Origin: Larus michahellis
Lineage: Eukaryota; Chordata; Aves; Charadriiformes; Laridae
Assembly (NCBI RefSeq): GCF_964199755.1
Contig: NC_133896.1
Location: 85,606,215 to 85,670,214 of the forward strand
Reading direction: 5' to 3'
Length of the DNA: 64,000 nt
The translations under genes were made by a program, and so were the position numbers. Shown in pieces: positions 1 to 15,400 of this stretch. Under the pieces are notes generated by a model that was not told the origin of the DNA, ran no database searches, and saw nothing but the letters and a program-made list of their open reading frames with translations. The stretch's first letter is position 1; each line of letters begins with the position of its first letter.

Positions 1-3000
1 TGATTAGACCTGACAGAAAGCAATGTTAAATAGAAATGTAACATATAAAAGAAGAGATGATGAAAGAAACAGCTGTCACTGGGCTAGACTAACTAAGCCC
101 TTGCAAAATGGCCCCAGGCAGGCATTACTGGGAGTATATGAGGGTATAAACTCATCTCGCTGAATTCTCTGAATTTCCCTTTCCTTCTTCCTGAGAAGGT
201 GTAATTACCCGTTGCAATCATCATCCGACGGCAGCTAGTGGTAGCAGCGGGGAAGAGGCAGAATGGGGAAGGAGCTCCTTCAGAGGGTGCATGATGTACT
301 TTGCTAAGATCAAGACTTCAGTTTTTCACCCCTGTGCTTTTTTTTTAAAGCTGAAGAGAATAAGCCTCATTGTTCCCAGGCTCTTGTTTAGGTTTGGTGT
401 AACTCAAAGACTGAAATTTGTGTTTTCAGAGAATATTCAAAGTGTGTTCTGTAGACTGTGAAATAAAAAGTGACCCTTGAATGCTGATGTCCTCTCCTTA
501 TGTAGAAGGTAATTGCTACATACGCAACAGAAATCTAGCCAGGACTGAAAACAGGGGAGAAGAAATCTCTTACATCTTACTACAAATTTCCAAGACATCC
601 ATTCACCCACCAGAAGTGTGTTTATTTTCACCCTCCTGTCTCAACAAGACCTATAGGAAAAAGCTGCATGAGACCATAGGAATGCTGAAAACGTTTACTC
701 ATGGAAGAACATTGTCGGTAACAGTTCCCAAAGAGAAAATAAAAAGAAAAGAGCCCAAGGGAAATGCTCTAGACTGAACTGTGTTTTGGTTTTGCTAAGC
801 TCTGCATGCAGTTAGACCCTTCTGATAAGGTCAGAGAACCAAATGGTGTGCCGCGTTGTTCCAAGATGCCAAGAGCAATGACAAAAGTACATTTTCCTCC
901 TAAGAAGCCATGACAGATGGGTGTTTATGAAAGATCTTTGGGTGCAACGTGTACGCCCTGTTTCTTAATAGCTTAGTGCTGCCAGTCGCTCAGGTACAGC
1001 AAAGAGGTCAGTGAAAGGGCAACTACGTCTTTTCAGAAAAGTCTACTGAGCTTTGTCTTCCTTGCTATCATTTTGTGACATAAGCTTTTGGGAAGGAAAC
1101 AGGCAGCTTTCTCCAGCAGCTTACTTGCAGCAATGGCAACTCACTTCCTTGCAGTCATACGGCAGTGTTCCTTGTAACAACCAGTCACACGTCTGAGATA
1201 TGCAAACAATGTTGAAACCATGGAAGTTAGTATGTATATATCGCTTCTATATGTGTGTGTATAACTCTGTAAATATATGTAATAATTACATACTTAAATG
1301 TATATTAAAACTACTGACACTGAAATCATGGACTGGAGTGAGCTGTGGCAAAAAGCAGAGATCCAAAAAGCAGGAGGCAGGTCTTTGATTTGGCCTCTTG
1401 AGGAAGGAGACAACACAGTACTTAACCCCTTTGCCCCTTCTTGCCCTGAGCTCACTGCAGTCAGAAGGGTGTGCAGAATCAGGCATGTTATGATTCATTC
1501 TGTATGTGTCATCTGGTAGAACTTAGCTGTAAATGCAGCAGTCCAAATTACCATAGTTTATAATATGGCCTAAAATGCTGATCTCTACTATTCTTGCTCC
1601 CTTCTTTTCCTGCTTACGGCATGTTGTAGAAGTTCTCAGGAGTGTGAGGAAGACAGATGATCATTAAGCCTATCGGAAGTAGGTATGCAACCTAAGGTAA
1701 GGTATTATCCCACTCGTGACTTCCTGACAAAGGCTCAGTTTGTTTCCCATCAAGGCCAACTAAGATATAAAACCAGATCAAAGATTTCTCAAAGGAACAA
1801 ATGAATGCCCAGCCCTAATTAATCACACGAAAATTACCCTGTCTAATACTTACTTCCTTTCACTCGGTTTCTCAAGATCTTTGAAAAACAGCAGCAGTCA
1901 GTCTGCCAAAGTAGAGGATGTACCCGTAGGATAAGAAAGAAAATGATTCATGATCACCCAACAAACTGAGCTCCTAAAGCCCTCATGAATCTGATCCAAA
2001 GTCCATGGAAAGGAACAAAATCCTTTCCATGACTTGCTGGATGGGGAGCACTGAACTGGTATTCACATTCTCTTCAAGATCTGGTTCTTAGCGGAGAAAC
2101 AGAAGAGCAAAATACTCGAACAGAATACTGCACCAAAGCACAGTGCAACTGTCTAGCCATCAACTCAGCCTCTCAAATTCTGCAGTTTGCCTCAAATGCT
2201 GGATTAAGCTATGCCTTTAAACTAGGAGCCTGCTCTACTGTGCCTGGCTTTCAGGTATCTGAGTTTGGCCTCATTTCTCACTAGCTGGGGTTCATTAGCC
2301 AGGATCAAAGAACTGCTCTTTTCAGCTTGAGGTTTGGTAACCACAGCCTAACCACAGGTAACATATGGAGCAGCCCACATTGTTCCCTAGCTAGCTGGTA
2401 CTTCAAGCCTTCATCTGTAGCTTTTGGCTCCTCACATACTTTCAGACTTTTTCTTTTGACACCAGACTTAGGTGCTTTCTGATTCCTGCTTAATTTTTTC
2501 CATTTCCTATTTCTGCTTTGACTCTAACCCTAAATACTGCGAATTAAAGGGTTCTTCTTCCTTTCAGGACTTACTTCTGCTGTCTTTCTTTCAGGTGACA
2601 TCAGTATGCAAGGGTTTTAATATTTCAAATCCAGTTCTTCAGTGTTTGCCAGGAGCCTTGGAAAAGAACTCCATTTCAGTAGTAGAAGACTTTTCATTAA
2701 CAACGGGCTGAAGCACGCTGGCACAGCAGTGGCAACAGGCTCAGGCTATGTTTTTATTGATTGACAGATACCCCTCGAGCAGAGAAACAGTGGGAGATTG
2801 CCTCAGAGTGCCTTGGGAGAATCTTTCAGCAATACTATTTGCTTTAGGGAGCAGAGATTGGCAATTTAAGCACTGATATTTCCATAGTTTTCTCTAAAGA
2901 AAAATGAAGCTGATTCCCAGTTAAAGAAGATAATCTGGGAAGTCCCAATAGTGAACATATCTATTTGTTCACAGGAGGTGTGTGACATGGGGAGCAGAAG

Positions 3001-5399
3001 CACACGCTCCCTCACCATTATTTTGACAATGCACCTGAAATTTACCATGACAGACCACATCCAAAGATTAAAAGAGTCATTTATTCCCCTGGCTCATTAA
3101 ATCATTGTCTTCTCTGAGGCTGCCTGTGGAGAAACTAGCCAGTTTCAGCATGGGTCATTTTATCTATGGTACAGACAGCCATGTACTAGAACTTTAATAA
3201 CTTATTGCAAGCTCCGAAACAGTTGTGAAGCAGTGCTTGATGTGAGAAAGTAAGCATCAAAACAGAGGTGAAAGCTCTCTGATCTTTTGATAGATGTAAT
3301 AATCCATCATTTTCTAATAGGGGCCTTTAAATGTTGTTTTAGATTCCTTTCTTCCTTGAATTTCCAATCCCACTGCTGTTTTTTTAAATTGGATTGATTT
3401 CTAAATCGGATTGTCCAAATCTGATATCTTCTTTAAGTGTGCAGTACTCAGCGTCTTTGCAATGGTTTCATGAGCTTCTAGAAAACTGATTTGAATCGGT
3501 TGCCTGCCTTTATTTACCTTTATTTAAGGAAAGAAAAGTCAAGGTGTTTACAATAAGTAAGTAATGGCCAAGCGCTAGTGTAACTGGTCTGCAGCTAGTT
3601 AGATCTGTCTGCGCTTCAATGTGACATGAACTTGAGCATTGTCATTTACAAGGTACAATTCAGAGTTTATAAAAATGCTGGTTCAAAAGGGTAACAATGG
3701 AAAATCCTCCTTGCTTTATCTTGACGTGTGATCTTTTAGACATATGGCTTCAGAGAGAAGTGAGGCACACTCATTCTTGAAAAATTGATGCTTATGTTCA
3801 TTCCAACAGGGGGAAATCGGGGATGACATATATCTCCAGAAGCTGTGGTAAAAGCTTTTGACTGGTAGGACTAACTGCAACTTTGTAAACAGAAGGTGTT
3901 CTTTCCTCTCTCATAAAACCTATTATTCTTCCATTCCCTCTCAAACCGTAGTATATAGCAAACCTGGTATTTCTGATTGCACACATAAATTTGCCCTTCC
4001 CTATTAAATTTTTCTGTTGACTCTCTGCAGAGATTTTTGCAGCAGTATTTATTAAGGATTCTGTATAAAACGAAAATGTATTTTTTTTGTATTCTTAGCT
4101 TTAACCTCAAATCATTCCGTAATGTTATTATGGGTTAACGTGAATAAGCAAATCCAGTCATAATTGTTTCTGCTGTTGACGATAGTGTGTAGTTTATACA
4201 TCCTGAAATAAAATGGTATATATTGTTTCAAGGACTCATGCCAAAGACAAAAGTAAATTGTGTCACCCCTTTATCAACAGTGGTTCCAAGAAAGCACTTT
4301 TATGGATTTAAGTTATGTGTCTAATTACCAGAAAAGGGCCCTGAAGGCCTGTGTGTTTAATAAAACCCAACCATTCTGTTTCAAAACTAAGAGTACCATA
4401 AAAATGGAACAATATCCCATGCCTAGCATAGATTGTACTCAAAGAATTATTTCGTTTACGCTTATTTCATATTAGGAACCTACCTTGTGCAAAATAATTA
4501 AAAAAAAATCACTGATATTTCTTTCAAAGTAAAAGTCCTTAAAGGTCTATTAAGTTTCACATACATTAAAGGTTTATGGGTAGGTCTTGCTCCCGAAAAC
4601 CTCTGCCCATGGGTAGTACTACTGAACCACAGAAATTCACTAAGGTAAAAAGAGCAGATCCAGCAGCAAGTTTAATCATCAATTTCCACATTATAAGCAC
4701 AGACATAATTCCTTGAAATTCCCACAAATGATGACACAGTGAAAAGAAGTGTGGGCAATAACAGCAAAAGTTGTTTAGAGGACTCCATTAGGTGCTGCCT
4801 TACTAGCCTGGGATGGGGATTCCTTCCCAAGTTTCCAGGCACACATGGGAATGACAAGTTCACTGCTCTGACTGATCTTTGCATGCAGCTTATTTGTCAA
4901 ACTATAACAGGAGTAGCACTGCAAAGTGACTCAAAAGACAAGCCTGATCAGAGCCACCTCTCTTCTGACCTTCTCTGACTTTCCCGCAAGGATATTAATT
5001 CCTCACATAGCAGTCTTGCATTGATTACATCCTTTACAGCAACCTCCTTCCTTCCACACAAAAAACCGAAACACAATCTGGTCCATGTATCTACATTATT
5101 TTCTGAAAGATTAAAAAAACTATATAGACTGCAGGACTGGGTAAAGTGTTGGTGTAGTAACAGTCTATGAATAGCTAGAAATTTGTGAGTAAGGTCAAAG
5201 ATATAGCTCCCATTTCTAGAATCTGAATGGTGCATGACTTCTAATCTCTTGACTTGTATTTGCCCTCTCCAAATGTGATGTTGTTTTCATTGGGAGAGAG
5301 GGGAGACAGGAAGATTCCAAATTTGGGAAATATGAAGATAAGGAAGAGAAGATAGGGAAATGCCCAAAGAATTGTGTGGCAGTAACCCACGTCCACTTC
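1..5399. other. Intergenic, no gene seen
   Basis: AT-rich sequence with short open frames only (longest about 98 codons, 481-777 plus), none with a recognisable family or splice pattern. Confidence 0.6.
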
Positions 5400-6490
5400 C
5401 ATAGAGACATAGGACAGTTGAGATTGGAAAGAACCTCTGGAAGTCTGTAGACTAACCTCCTGCTCAAAGCAGGGCCTGTTTTGAAGATAGATCCAGTTGC
5501 TCAGGACCTCGTCTGACTGAGTTTTAAAAATTTAAGGAAATCAAACAGCCTCTGTGGGTACCTTTTCCAGTGGTGTGCTTCTCTCAAGTGAATACATTTT
5601 TCTTATTTCTAACCAGAACATCCTTTGCTGAGATCCATTGCGTTTCACTGCACAAGTTTGAGAAGAGTCTAGTTTTGTTTTCTCTATAATCCTCTTTTGG
5701 GTAATTGAAGACAAAAATGAGGTTCCTTCCTGTCCTCCACTTAACTTTTTCTTCTCCAAGGTGAAAAAATCCAGCTCTCATAGTCCCTCTCATACATCAT
5801 GTGCTCCACGGACTAACTGCAATATGCCAACATTTTTCTTGCATGGGAAGCCCATAACGGGACACGGTACTGCAGAAGCAGCCTCATAGGGGCAAGGCAG
5901 AAGAGAGGAATCACTTCTGTTGGCCCACTAGCAATACTCTTGCTAATACAGCCCTGGTTGTGTTTGGCCTTCATCAACACAAGGACACACTGTTGACTCA
6001 GGTTCAACTTACTCACCACCAGGACATCTCAGACTTTTTCTGGAGAGCAGCTTCCAGTCAATTGGGTCCCAGCCTGTACTGACGCATGGAGTTATCCTGT
6101 CCCACGTGCAAGTGTCTGCATTTGTCTTTGTTGGGCTTCATCAGGTTTCTGTCTGCCATTTTCTCCAGCCTGTTGACATGGTGCTGAGTGGCAGGCCTCC
6201 CCTCCAGCACGTTACCCACTCCTCCAGTTTGGTGCTATCTGTGGACTTTCGGTGGGCACATTCCATCCTGTAAGCCTGATTGTTGATGAAGATGTGGAAC
6301 AATATCAGTCCTAGTAATAAGCCACCACTTGATCTTCAAACCTCCCACCACTGCCCTTCAAGCGTAACAGTCCAGGCAGATTTTCACCCATGTTCTAGTC
6401 GCTGTATCCAGTCCCTTCTGCTGAGTTTACTAACAAGCCTGCTATGGGAGGCTGTATGGAAAGCCTTGCTGAATTCAGGGTTTCACCTTT
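5400..6490 (-). mobile_element. Old CR1 LINE relic, minus orientation
   Basis: The minus-strand reading follows the order of the CR1 3' half. The 3' end at about 5405-5470 (pattern of ggaaagaacctctgga and a short CTGCTCAAAGCAGG) runs toward the reverse transcriptase region near 6200-6490, where the complement of the FINDQ/AGLI-type stretch is still readable. Many indels and stops are present. It is clearly older than the copies at 23,912 and 38,205. Confidence 0.75.
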
Positions 6491-9400
6491 TGTTGTTTCA
6501 GTGGTTTTGAGTTCCCTGTGGGAACTCAACCACAGCAATACCACCCAAAATTTGGTATGGAGGTGGGAGGAAGTGGTTAGATACCTAGTATGAGATAAAC
6601 ATTTGACTATTCTATTGTTTAGAAAATTTTAGACATGAAGAATAACTAACAGCAGCATTGTTACCTTTCTCTTGTATGGCAGAAATATCAATTTTGTCAA
6701 TCAAGCCAAACTGTACAGCAATGAAGACAGATGCCTTCTCTGCACACACGTAGGCATGTCTTTCTTCTGAGACAGAGGTTCCTCTCCAGTCTTAGGAGGT
6801 AACAGTTAAATTCATTAATTCCCTGCATGAGTTCCCTTTCCCCCATCCAGCTGCATCTGAATTATTTGTGCCGAGTCTGATTATCCCATCCAAGTGTAAA
6901 CCTTAAATTAGAATAACTGAAACTCAGGAAGGATGATTATCTCAGGCCACAAAAATAAACATTTCCAGCTTTTTTGTTTTCAAACTTACTCTAAGCTTTT
7001 TAAACACAAACACAATAGCCCTGAGAGGCCATATCTGACCTATAAATTAAAGGCTGTAGTGAATTAAGTGTATTTGCTTTGTTCTGCAGATGTTAGAAGA
7101 ATTGCCCACAAAATATGACAGGTTCAGTTAATTTTATCTTAGACAAACGTAATGAGCATCTGTTTTGATTTTTCTCAGTCATTGATACGATTTCCTTTTA
7201 AACTTGATACCAGCTGGTTTATACAAGTGTGCAAAAGTTGTAAACAGCCAAAGATGAAGCTATTCCAATGCCAAGGAAAATTTATTCATTGCACTGTTGT
7301 CTTTATACTAATAATGCCAAGAACGTCAGGAGTATTTCAAAACACAGCAGGATATTTATGTATAAATATGTTCCTATTTACAGAAGTATTTTATGTGTTA
7401 TGTGAATATTATATACAGCATACACATAAATATATGGATGGTGTTATCCTCACGGTAAGCTTAGAATCATAAGATAAACTGCAGAACCATACACTAAATA
7501 ATATTTATTACATGGCTTCACAATTTATTATGTGCTTCTGAACACCTCATCTGGCCTTTCCCTACAAACCTGCCTCTTCTGGGACTATTTCTACCACTCC
7601 ATACTTCTCAGCACCTTCAAACAGCTGTTCTTTTCTCTCTGGGCAATGCACCACAGCTAAAAGGTTTTTTTTTCTCAGAAGATGCATCTGCAAAATTCTC
7701 ATTCTTGCCTCTCAGCAAATTGAGGTGAGATAGGCAGGCGGCACCACTAACTTCTTCAAGAGGTTTCTGAGCCCAAGTGCCAGCACAGCCTCCTTCTCTC
7801 ATCACTCTTCCACTCGCACACCAAGATGGAAACTCAGTGTCATCTCTACTGCTGAATACTTGTCAGCACTCCGCAATGCATACACACAGAAGGAAATGGA
7901 GGGGTCGTTTTTCATGTAGCCACAGAGTCTGGACTCTGCTAAGATGGGGATGTGAAGCACCACAATAGGGCATGCTTAGTGCTACTGAATGTAGCACAGA
8001 AGGGTTTTAACATGTTTCCAATCCCCTCCCTAAAAAAAAAAAAACAACCCAAACCTCCTATACTATTCAAACTGTGGGCTGAAAAATGCCTGTTCCACAA
8101 TTATAAATCAACCAAATGTAAACCGACATTTTTGGAACCCACAAAAGGCACCTCCCTAAGTCCAGATTTATCCTTCCAGGAAATTTTCAATCATACTGTG
8201 AAAGATAGAAATATTAGGGTAATAAAAAAAGGATGAGTTTATGTGTGCTTGCATGCATGAAGATGCATCAGTAAATACCACTCTTCTAACAACAAATACA
8301 GTGAAAAACCCCACCACTAAATAGCTTCCCAATGACTTGTGATGCAACATCAGCTCTGGCATTAGATACTGCATTTGTTTGCCTAGCATTTCAAAAGCTC
8401 CTGGCTAGAAATCCTGACCACATGGCCATTTTCAAGTTTCTTTTTTCCATCTCTTTGGGGTAAGGAAGGCTCATTCGGCTCGCTTGAATGCACTCAGCTC
8501 TTGTGAAGAGGTACCATTATTTTGTGATTTAAATTTCAGTGGATCTTGAGTAGACCTCAGAAGTAAAATAAAAGATAAAGAGAAGACAGGGAGATAGACA
8601 GGTAGTAGGAAGATGGACAGAATAGAGAAGTTAAGGGAGCTAAATTCATTTGGCAATGTTGCCTACTGAACTCATGGACTTTGTAGAAAACATGGATGGC
8701 AAAATACTCTTGCTTAACATTAGTGGAAATACACAATAAAGCCACTGGTCTTCAGGGAATGTATCTATACCTGTAAAGGTCTTATCACTCTTATTGTGAT
8801 AAAGCCAAAGGGAACCCTCAGTGGATGAAAAGCCACTATGCTTGATTTCTGCTTATAAAACAATAGACATCATAAACCCGAACTGCGTTGCAAACAAAAT
8901 TTTTCTGATAAGTTATCGGATGTCTTAAAAAGCCAATTGAAATTGTTTCTTTGTATTTAGTTGTGCACTAAACCTCTTTTTTAAAGGTGCTGCTTGCTTT
9001 CCTTGCTGAAACAACAAGAAAATAATGGGTTAGGATTGTTTTTAAAATTGTCTAGTAATTTGCTTTCTCCTTTGATGCTAATAGGCATAATTGAGACATT
9101 ATTTATTTAGTGAAATAGCTTTCAGCATACTCTCAGTTTCCTTCAGTTGAGGTAGGTTTTCTTCAACATGTTTATTGCATATGGCATGGATTTTGTTTAT
9201 TTGGTGCAAGTACAGTCTCGCATACGGAGGCAATCTGCATCGGAATTGGGTCAAAGGGAAAAGATTGTGTAGTATTTATTTGTGTATTTCTTAGGTTGAA
9301 TTACTTTGGCATTACTTTTCATCTGTACGGTTTTTTTCTTTATATTAAACTCAGTGTGTAACAACTGCCATCTATACCAGCCACAATTTGGTCCAGTAAT

Positions 9401-12400
9401 TACATTTATTGCTGTGGAACAGGAAAAATATGGGTTGAAAGATCAACAGATTGACTGGCACAGATTAACTACCTGGAAAGGCTGTCGTTCTTTCTTCTGC
9501 TTTAAGCACATATGGGACAACAGAAATATATAGTAGATTCCTATGTAATATACAATATATAATCCTCTCCACGTAGTACAACACAAACAGTAACAGTCAC
9601 AACACTTGATTTTATGTGTCAACATAACCAATTTAAATTGCCAAGGGGAAAACTAGTAGTTGTTTGTGATTATGTCCCAGATGATAATTCCTCAGAAGTT
9701 TTATAGGAATGGTAAAAATATTTCTTTCCTCCCTACCTACAAAGCCTTTTTTTTCTTTATCTGGGGAAGTCTGGTAACTGGTCTGAAGTGATTATAGGCT
9801 GGTATACCTATTAACTGGTTGTATACTCAACAGGAGTTTGAAAACTCTGGAATGTGAAATAATGAGTCTTCATTTTAGTAAAAATGTAAATACAAGTAGC
9901 TGAACCAAGTTCTGCAATCAGATCTATGCAGGTGGTCAAGTGCTCTTGACATGCCCCCATGGGGGAAAAAAATAGTGGCTTTGCCATTCAAGTTAACAGG
10001 GCTCTCCAGACAAAGAAAACACTTGATAAAGAATGCAATCATATGATCAGATCTTCTCATAAGAAGCAAGACAATTTTTCAATGTGTTTCATGTTATATC
10101 TCCCTAGTCTGTGGATAAGATATGGAACATACGAATATATCTTGATTCTACTTGGACAATTATTAAGATTAATAAACGTTACTTTGATGGAAAAGCCTAA
10201 CGTGTCATTTAGGTGCATAATCCTTCACTGTTACAGAAAGTAAGCATTTTGAAACTGTTCTGACTAATCAAAATTTTCAAGTTAACAATCAGATTAGTGA
10301 TTGTAGTAGTATTATAACATTTTCTGGTTTAATCACTGGCAAATGTTACCTGTAAATGCTGTAAAATCCAACAGATGTTAGAGCAGACCAATGCTACTAT
10401 GGCTTTTTATGATTTATAACTGTAACAGTTCCATTCCCAGAACAGCCGACTTGTTTTAATGAAATGTAGCTTTCAGTTTCATACTGTAAAGCAATCAGCC
10501 TCTTCTATAAATTATAAATTTTTTGGAGTAGAGACTTAAATTTCCTACAGGGGGTGTACTGAAGGAAACATATCTGGAAAAGACATTCTCTTCCCATTAG
10601 TGGCACTGCTTATGTGAAGTTAATAAGACCGTAAATCTTTATACAAGTTTAGGAAGCAGATTCCACTGCTTTGTATTGAACTTCAGAGGCTGATGAGAAC
10701 AGAGATATAATATTGGTATTTCAAATAGCCATGTGGAATGAGAGAGCAATATCCATCTCTCTCCTTCTTTGTAAGGACTTTTGACTGATTGTTATCTGAT
10801 GATTTACACAATTTCATCCGCAGAAGTCTTTGATATGCTGTTTTCAAAATTCACACTCAATTTCCAAACTTCATTCATATTCAGCTTCATCACATTAAAA
10901 TGTTCTCTTCAGGAGCATGTTCTCTCTATCAGCAAATTTCTTTGCTCCATGTAGGTGCATATAATCTGTTAACAAGTCTTTCCATATCATTTTTTTTGTT
11001 AAACTGAGTAATATGAGATCCTTTCTATTTACTGTTCATCATTCTCCTGGCTCCTCTCTGAACCATCTGATTTATCAACATGGTTTTTGATTTATGGACC
11101 ATAGTGGCTGTGTCTGGTCTCCTCTGCTAGAATTGCCTTAGTGAATGTTTCCAACCTGCCTCTGGTGGCCTCTGTCCCTCAGCAAGCCTCAGGCATGACA
11201 ACACTGCATGAAAGCTGAGTTGCCCTTGGGAGGACCTACTGCCCTGTAAATTCTTGCAATACACTGAACACTGACCTCCTGGCACCCATAACCTAGTAGT
11301 CTACTTTGTCTTCAGCTGCTAGATCTACTGCATAGCCCCTTATAAGAAGTCCCATCCAGTGCTGTCCTTCAGCATTCACACTGCTCTTGTTACCTCGGTA
11401 TACTGAATCAGGACACTGGCACTGAGAAAGCCAAAGAAGTCAGAAGCTTCACAGAAGGTCAAACAGGGGTACAAGCATCTCAAAAACTGTGCTGCCATGG
11501 CTCTTTCATATGTTAAAAGCACAACAAGGTTGTTCAAGGTGCTACCACCAAGCGGACATCCACTGTGACACAGTGGTTGTGGTTAAATATCTAGCACATG
11601 GATATAACACCACAGGCATGCTCATACGGATCAGAGGTATGGCAGCTGGGCATTGCCAGTCCATTTTGCTATAATCATTATGGAGGTCTTGGTGGTCATA
11701 CGCTGTCAGGACTGCCTGTGTCTGTTCATACAGAGAGCATCCTGCCATTCAGCACACTCAGCTCTGCAGCAGCCATAAAGAATTCCCATTTGATGTATGT
11801 CAGAAGGGTCCCCAATGTATTCTAACTATTCTAATGATGCTATCTTACTTCAGAGTCAGAGTCTATCCATCTCAACTATCTATGCTTCTCAACCGCAGCA
11901 AATTGGCTCACGTTTTACATGGCATTTCCCCTCCTGCCAAATACAATATATATTTTACTAGAAAATCCAGCCCCCATATGATCCATCCTGTATCATGTTT
12001 TAAATATGTAGTTAGAGGTACCCATATGTCGGCCAATCCCCTGCTGCTTTTTGTTTGGGGGCTTACTGTCACAACCCTGACACGAGTACGTAGTACAGCT
12101 TGGTCCTCAACTTCTGTCTATTGACCTCTGAGTATACCTGTGGAATCTTCAAGGATAGCTGTTGCTTCCTACTTCATCAGCTGGACATCAGCATGGAGAG
12201 CACTGGTTTGATCAGAGCAACCTGCTTACCTTCTCTCTATAATCTGCATGAGGATAGCAGCAAAACTGCCCAACTTGAGCAAATACTGGAATTCTGAGTG
12301 TTCTGGAGACCTTCTATCCCACTGGCAGAGCCCCTGGGTATGTTGTTCTCAGTAGATGTAGCTCTGCTCAAGGAAGGGTTTTGCGACAGGTCCCATATGT

Positions 12401-15400
12401 GCTGGTGGGTTTACCTCTGCCTTTCTGTCATGACCGTATAACTAGGCTCTGCATTATCTCTAGAGTCTTTTCTCTCCTCCTTCTCCCTCCCTCCAGCAAA
12501 TTTCCCTAAACTTCCCCATACTCCCTCCTCCATTGTCATGATGTTCAAAAGAAGGTTAGTTGCACTGGTTATGCCAGAGTTTCATGACTCCTCCATCAAA
12601 ATTCTTCCTGGTTTGAAAAATGCTTGCCACCTCCTGGGCTCTTTATTACTTGAATAAAACTGGAGAAAAAGATTTGCTTCCTATTGCCATCCCCAGTTTA
12701 GAGAACTTACTTAGAGAATACACCAGGTTGACAAACACAACATTTGGCTATACCTTCAGTGTAATTCTTTCAGGCATGCCTTCTTGCAAGTCCTAACCAT
12801 GGGTAAGGGAAGGAAGAGCTATGGTTCTGCTTTGTGTTCAACAAAGCACAAGGTAGGTATCACCTTAAGTATATGCCAGATAATAAAACCATCCCAGAAG
12901 ATGTTGCCTTCATAGAACTTGAATATTAATTAACTTTACTTCTTATTTGAAAGCAAAGTGGTAAATATGAATGTTTTTAATCTATTTTCAATTGTGCAGT
13001 TAGACCTGCATTTCTGTTTATTGGGGTTTTTTTTTTCATGAAAACTGATTACCTTAAAATCAACTTATTTCCCCTGAGAGAAAGTACATAGTGTCTAGAG
13101 GCATCTGCTGCCTGGCAGGTCCTTGATGTCAGAGGGAACAGCCACTAGCAGGAGGCACACCTACCTCAGCCAGTCCTCAAGTGAGTTTCCAAAAGAGCTG
13201 GACTCCTGAGATCCTGGTTTTCATGTGCCTCAAATTCAAACAACTAACGGGGTCCTCCTTTTGTCAGCTTAGTGTTGGAGGTGACTGCGTCAGACTTCAT
13301 AGTTTATTAGTGTGGATGCCCACAGCTTAAATAGTATGGGAGAAAAAAATTTCCTAAGGCTTCTAGAATACTTTAATTCTCAGTAGAGTTAGTGTGTAGG
13401 ATATAGTGAAAAGGACTGTGAAAGTGCTGTGTGAAAGTGTGACGGTGAAAAGTGCTGTGAACTCAGCAATTCACACTACTATTCCTTAATAGGGACAAGT
13501 CATTGGATTTTGTAAGAAAGCCCATGATATCTCTGTAAATTTAGTTAAGATCCATTTTAAAAACTTTCCCTAAATAACACCTGTAGCCTCAGGGATTCAC
13601 ATGTTTATCTCACTCAGCAGTTGTTAAATTCTTTAACGAGTTGCAGTAAGTAATTCCACAAATCAGTGGAACTTCTATTTATGGTCTGATGAAACCACCA
13701 GCAAGACAAGGTCACGTGCTCCATAAAAGCCCCTTCTATGAAAACTACTTTTGTAGTTGCTACTAGTTACTTGACAAATAGAACAGGTTAATTTGCTCCT
13801 AGGCCAGTCTTATACTGTGTTTCATATATATGAAGTCTTGCTCTCACTTCATATTGCTGGTCACCACCCAATACGGAAGTGTCAAGGACACTTTTTATTG
13901 ACACAGCCATTGCAGGCCATAGCTACGGAGCTCAGGTTCAGGAACTTCCACTCTGAAGATCTGCTCGAAGATCACGTCTGAGGATGTGAAGCATCCTGTG
14001 TTCTTATAGATGACATTTGTATTATTTTACCTTTTTGTTTTCTTATTTGAAACAAGGTGTGATGAAAGTAGCTACATTAAATTTCTTCTGCTATTGTACA
14101 ATTAAATTTACAATAATGTGTATATTGTTTTATAATGCATACAATTGTGCTCAGTTTCATACACTGATGCTGCACATTAAAGTCTAAGAAATTCTAAGAG
14201 CTGTGGCAAAGCCCTTTCTGGATAACAATATAAACATTTCCAAAGAAAAACACATTTTGTAAGAGTCAATACTATTCAGTTGCCATTAAGCAACACAATA
14301 ATTATTATAATAAAGAGTGTCTTACACCAAGTGATCTTGTGGTTCTTAAATGTCTCAGTCTTGCTTTAGAAGTTAGAGCCAAATTCTGCTTCCACTCAAA
14401 TCAATGGGGAATTCTGCAGACTTCAATGAGAAAGAGACTAGATCCTTCAGCAGCTGCAAAAGATATTTCTTTATGTATGGTAACTCTTCAAGTACCATCC
14501 CTTTCAATTATACATGTATGCAAACTTGTAGCTTTCCTAACCTTAGCGAAGCAGAAAACACTACCTCAGAGGACTTAAGGATGTCTAGTAATTATTTTCA
14601 CTGTATTTTTACTGCTGAAGCAAATTTGAACCCCTCCATGGCTCATAATGTGGTTTTGAGGCCTTTTATTGTGTGTCAATGAAAACCAGCAACATCTAAC
14701 CTTTGGTTCTTATGTGCTGCACTTTGCTGATTACTTTTCTAACATGCAGTTGTTCGTTGAAAGAATTAAACTTTTATAGTCCACCTGATGTAAAACAGAG
14801 AAGACTTTATGGCTGGAGAGATGGACTAAATTCAATGATCTCAGAAGCAGCTCCTCTCTGCTGCCCTCCCTAAGGAATGGTGATGAAACGCACTTCTGCT
14901 TGTCAGCATTGAGTTACACAACAGAAGCCCGATAAACCTTTCTACATTCTATGATTTTCATACGTTAATGAGAGGGTGATGATAAGGTATTACAACATGC
15001 GTGTGCAAGACTGGGCACTGTTTGTTACGACAGAAGGACTAAATAGATTTGTTGGAAACGATCTAACCTCTCCCTACAAGAAGAGCAAGCACTTAATTAG
15101 CATGATGTGCCCAAGTATCAGTCACCGCCTTGTAGATTTACAGAGCCTGATGCTTGTGCAGGTACAGCAGTAATTAAAGAGCCAGACTTGCAAGCTGGGT
15201 AATGCAACATAGCAATACCACCTGTGTATTGGACAAAAAAGGAAATATGCAGTACAAAATTACCAGAATTACTTAGAGATACATTTTTTTCATCATCTGG
15301 AAGTGGAGTTTGTCCGTCCATATGCTTGCCTTTGGGTTTGAGAAGAGACAAAAAATGAACTGGAATGTATCTCAGCTGGAGTAAGATGTGTGGGCGGGCT

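Noticed and set aside
481..777. 98-codon plus-strand frame
   Set aside because: Isolated in AT-rich DNA, with no recognisable motif, no promoter feature and no splice support.
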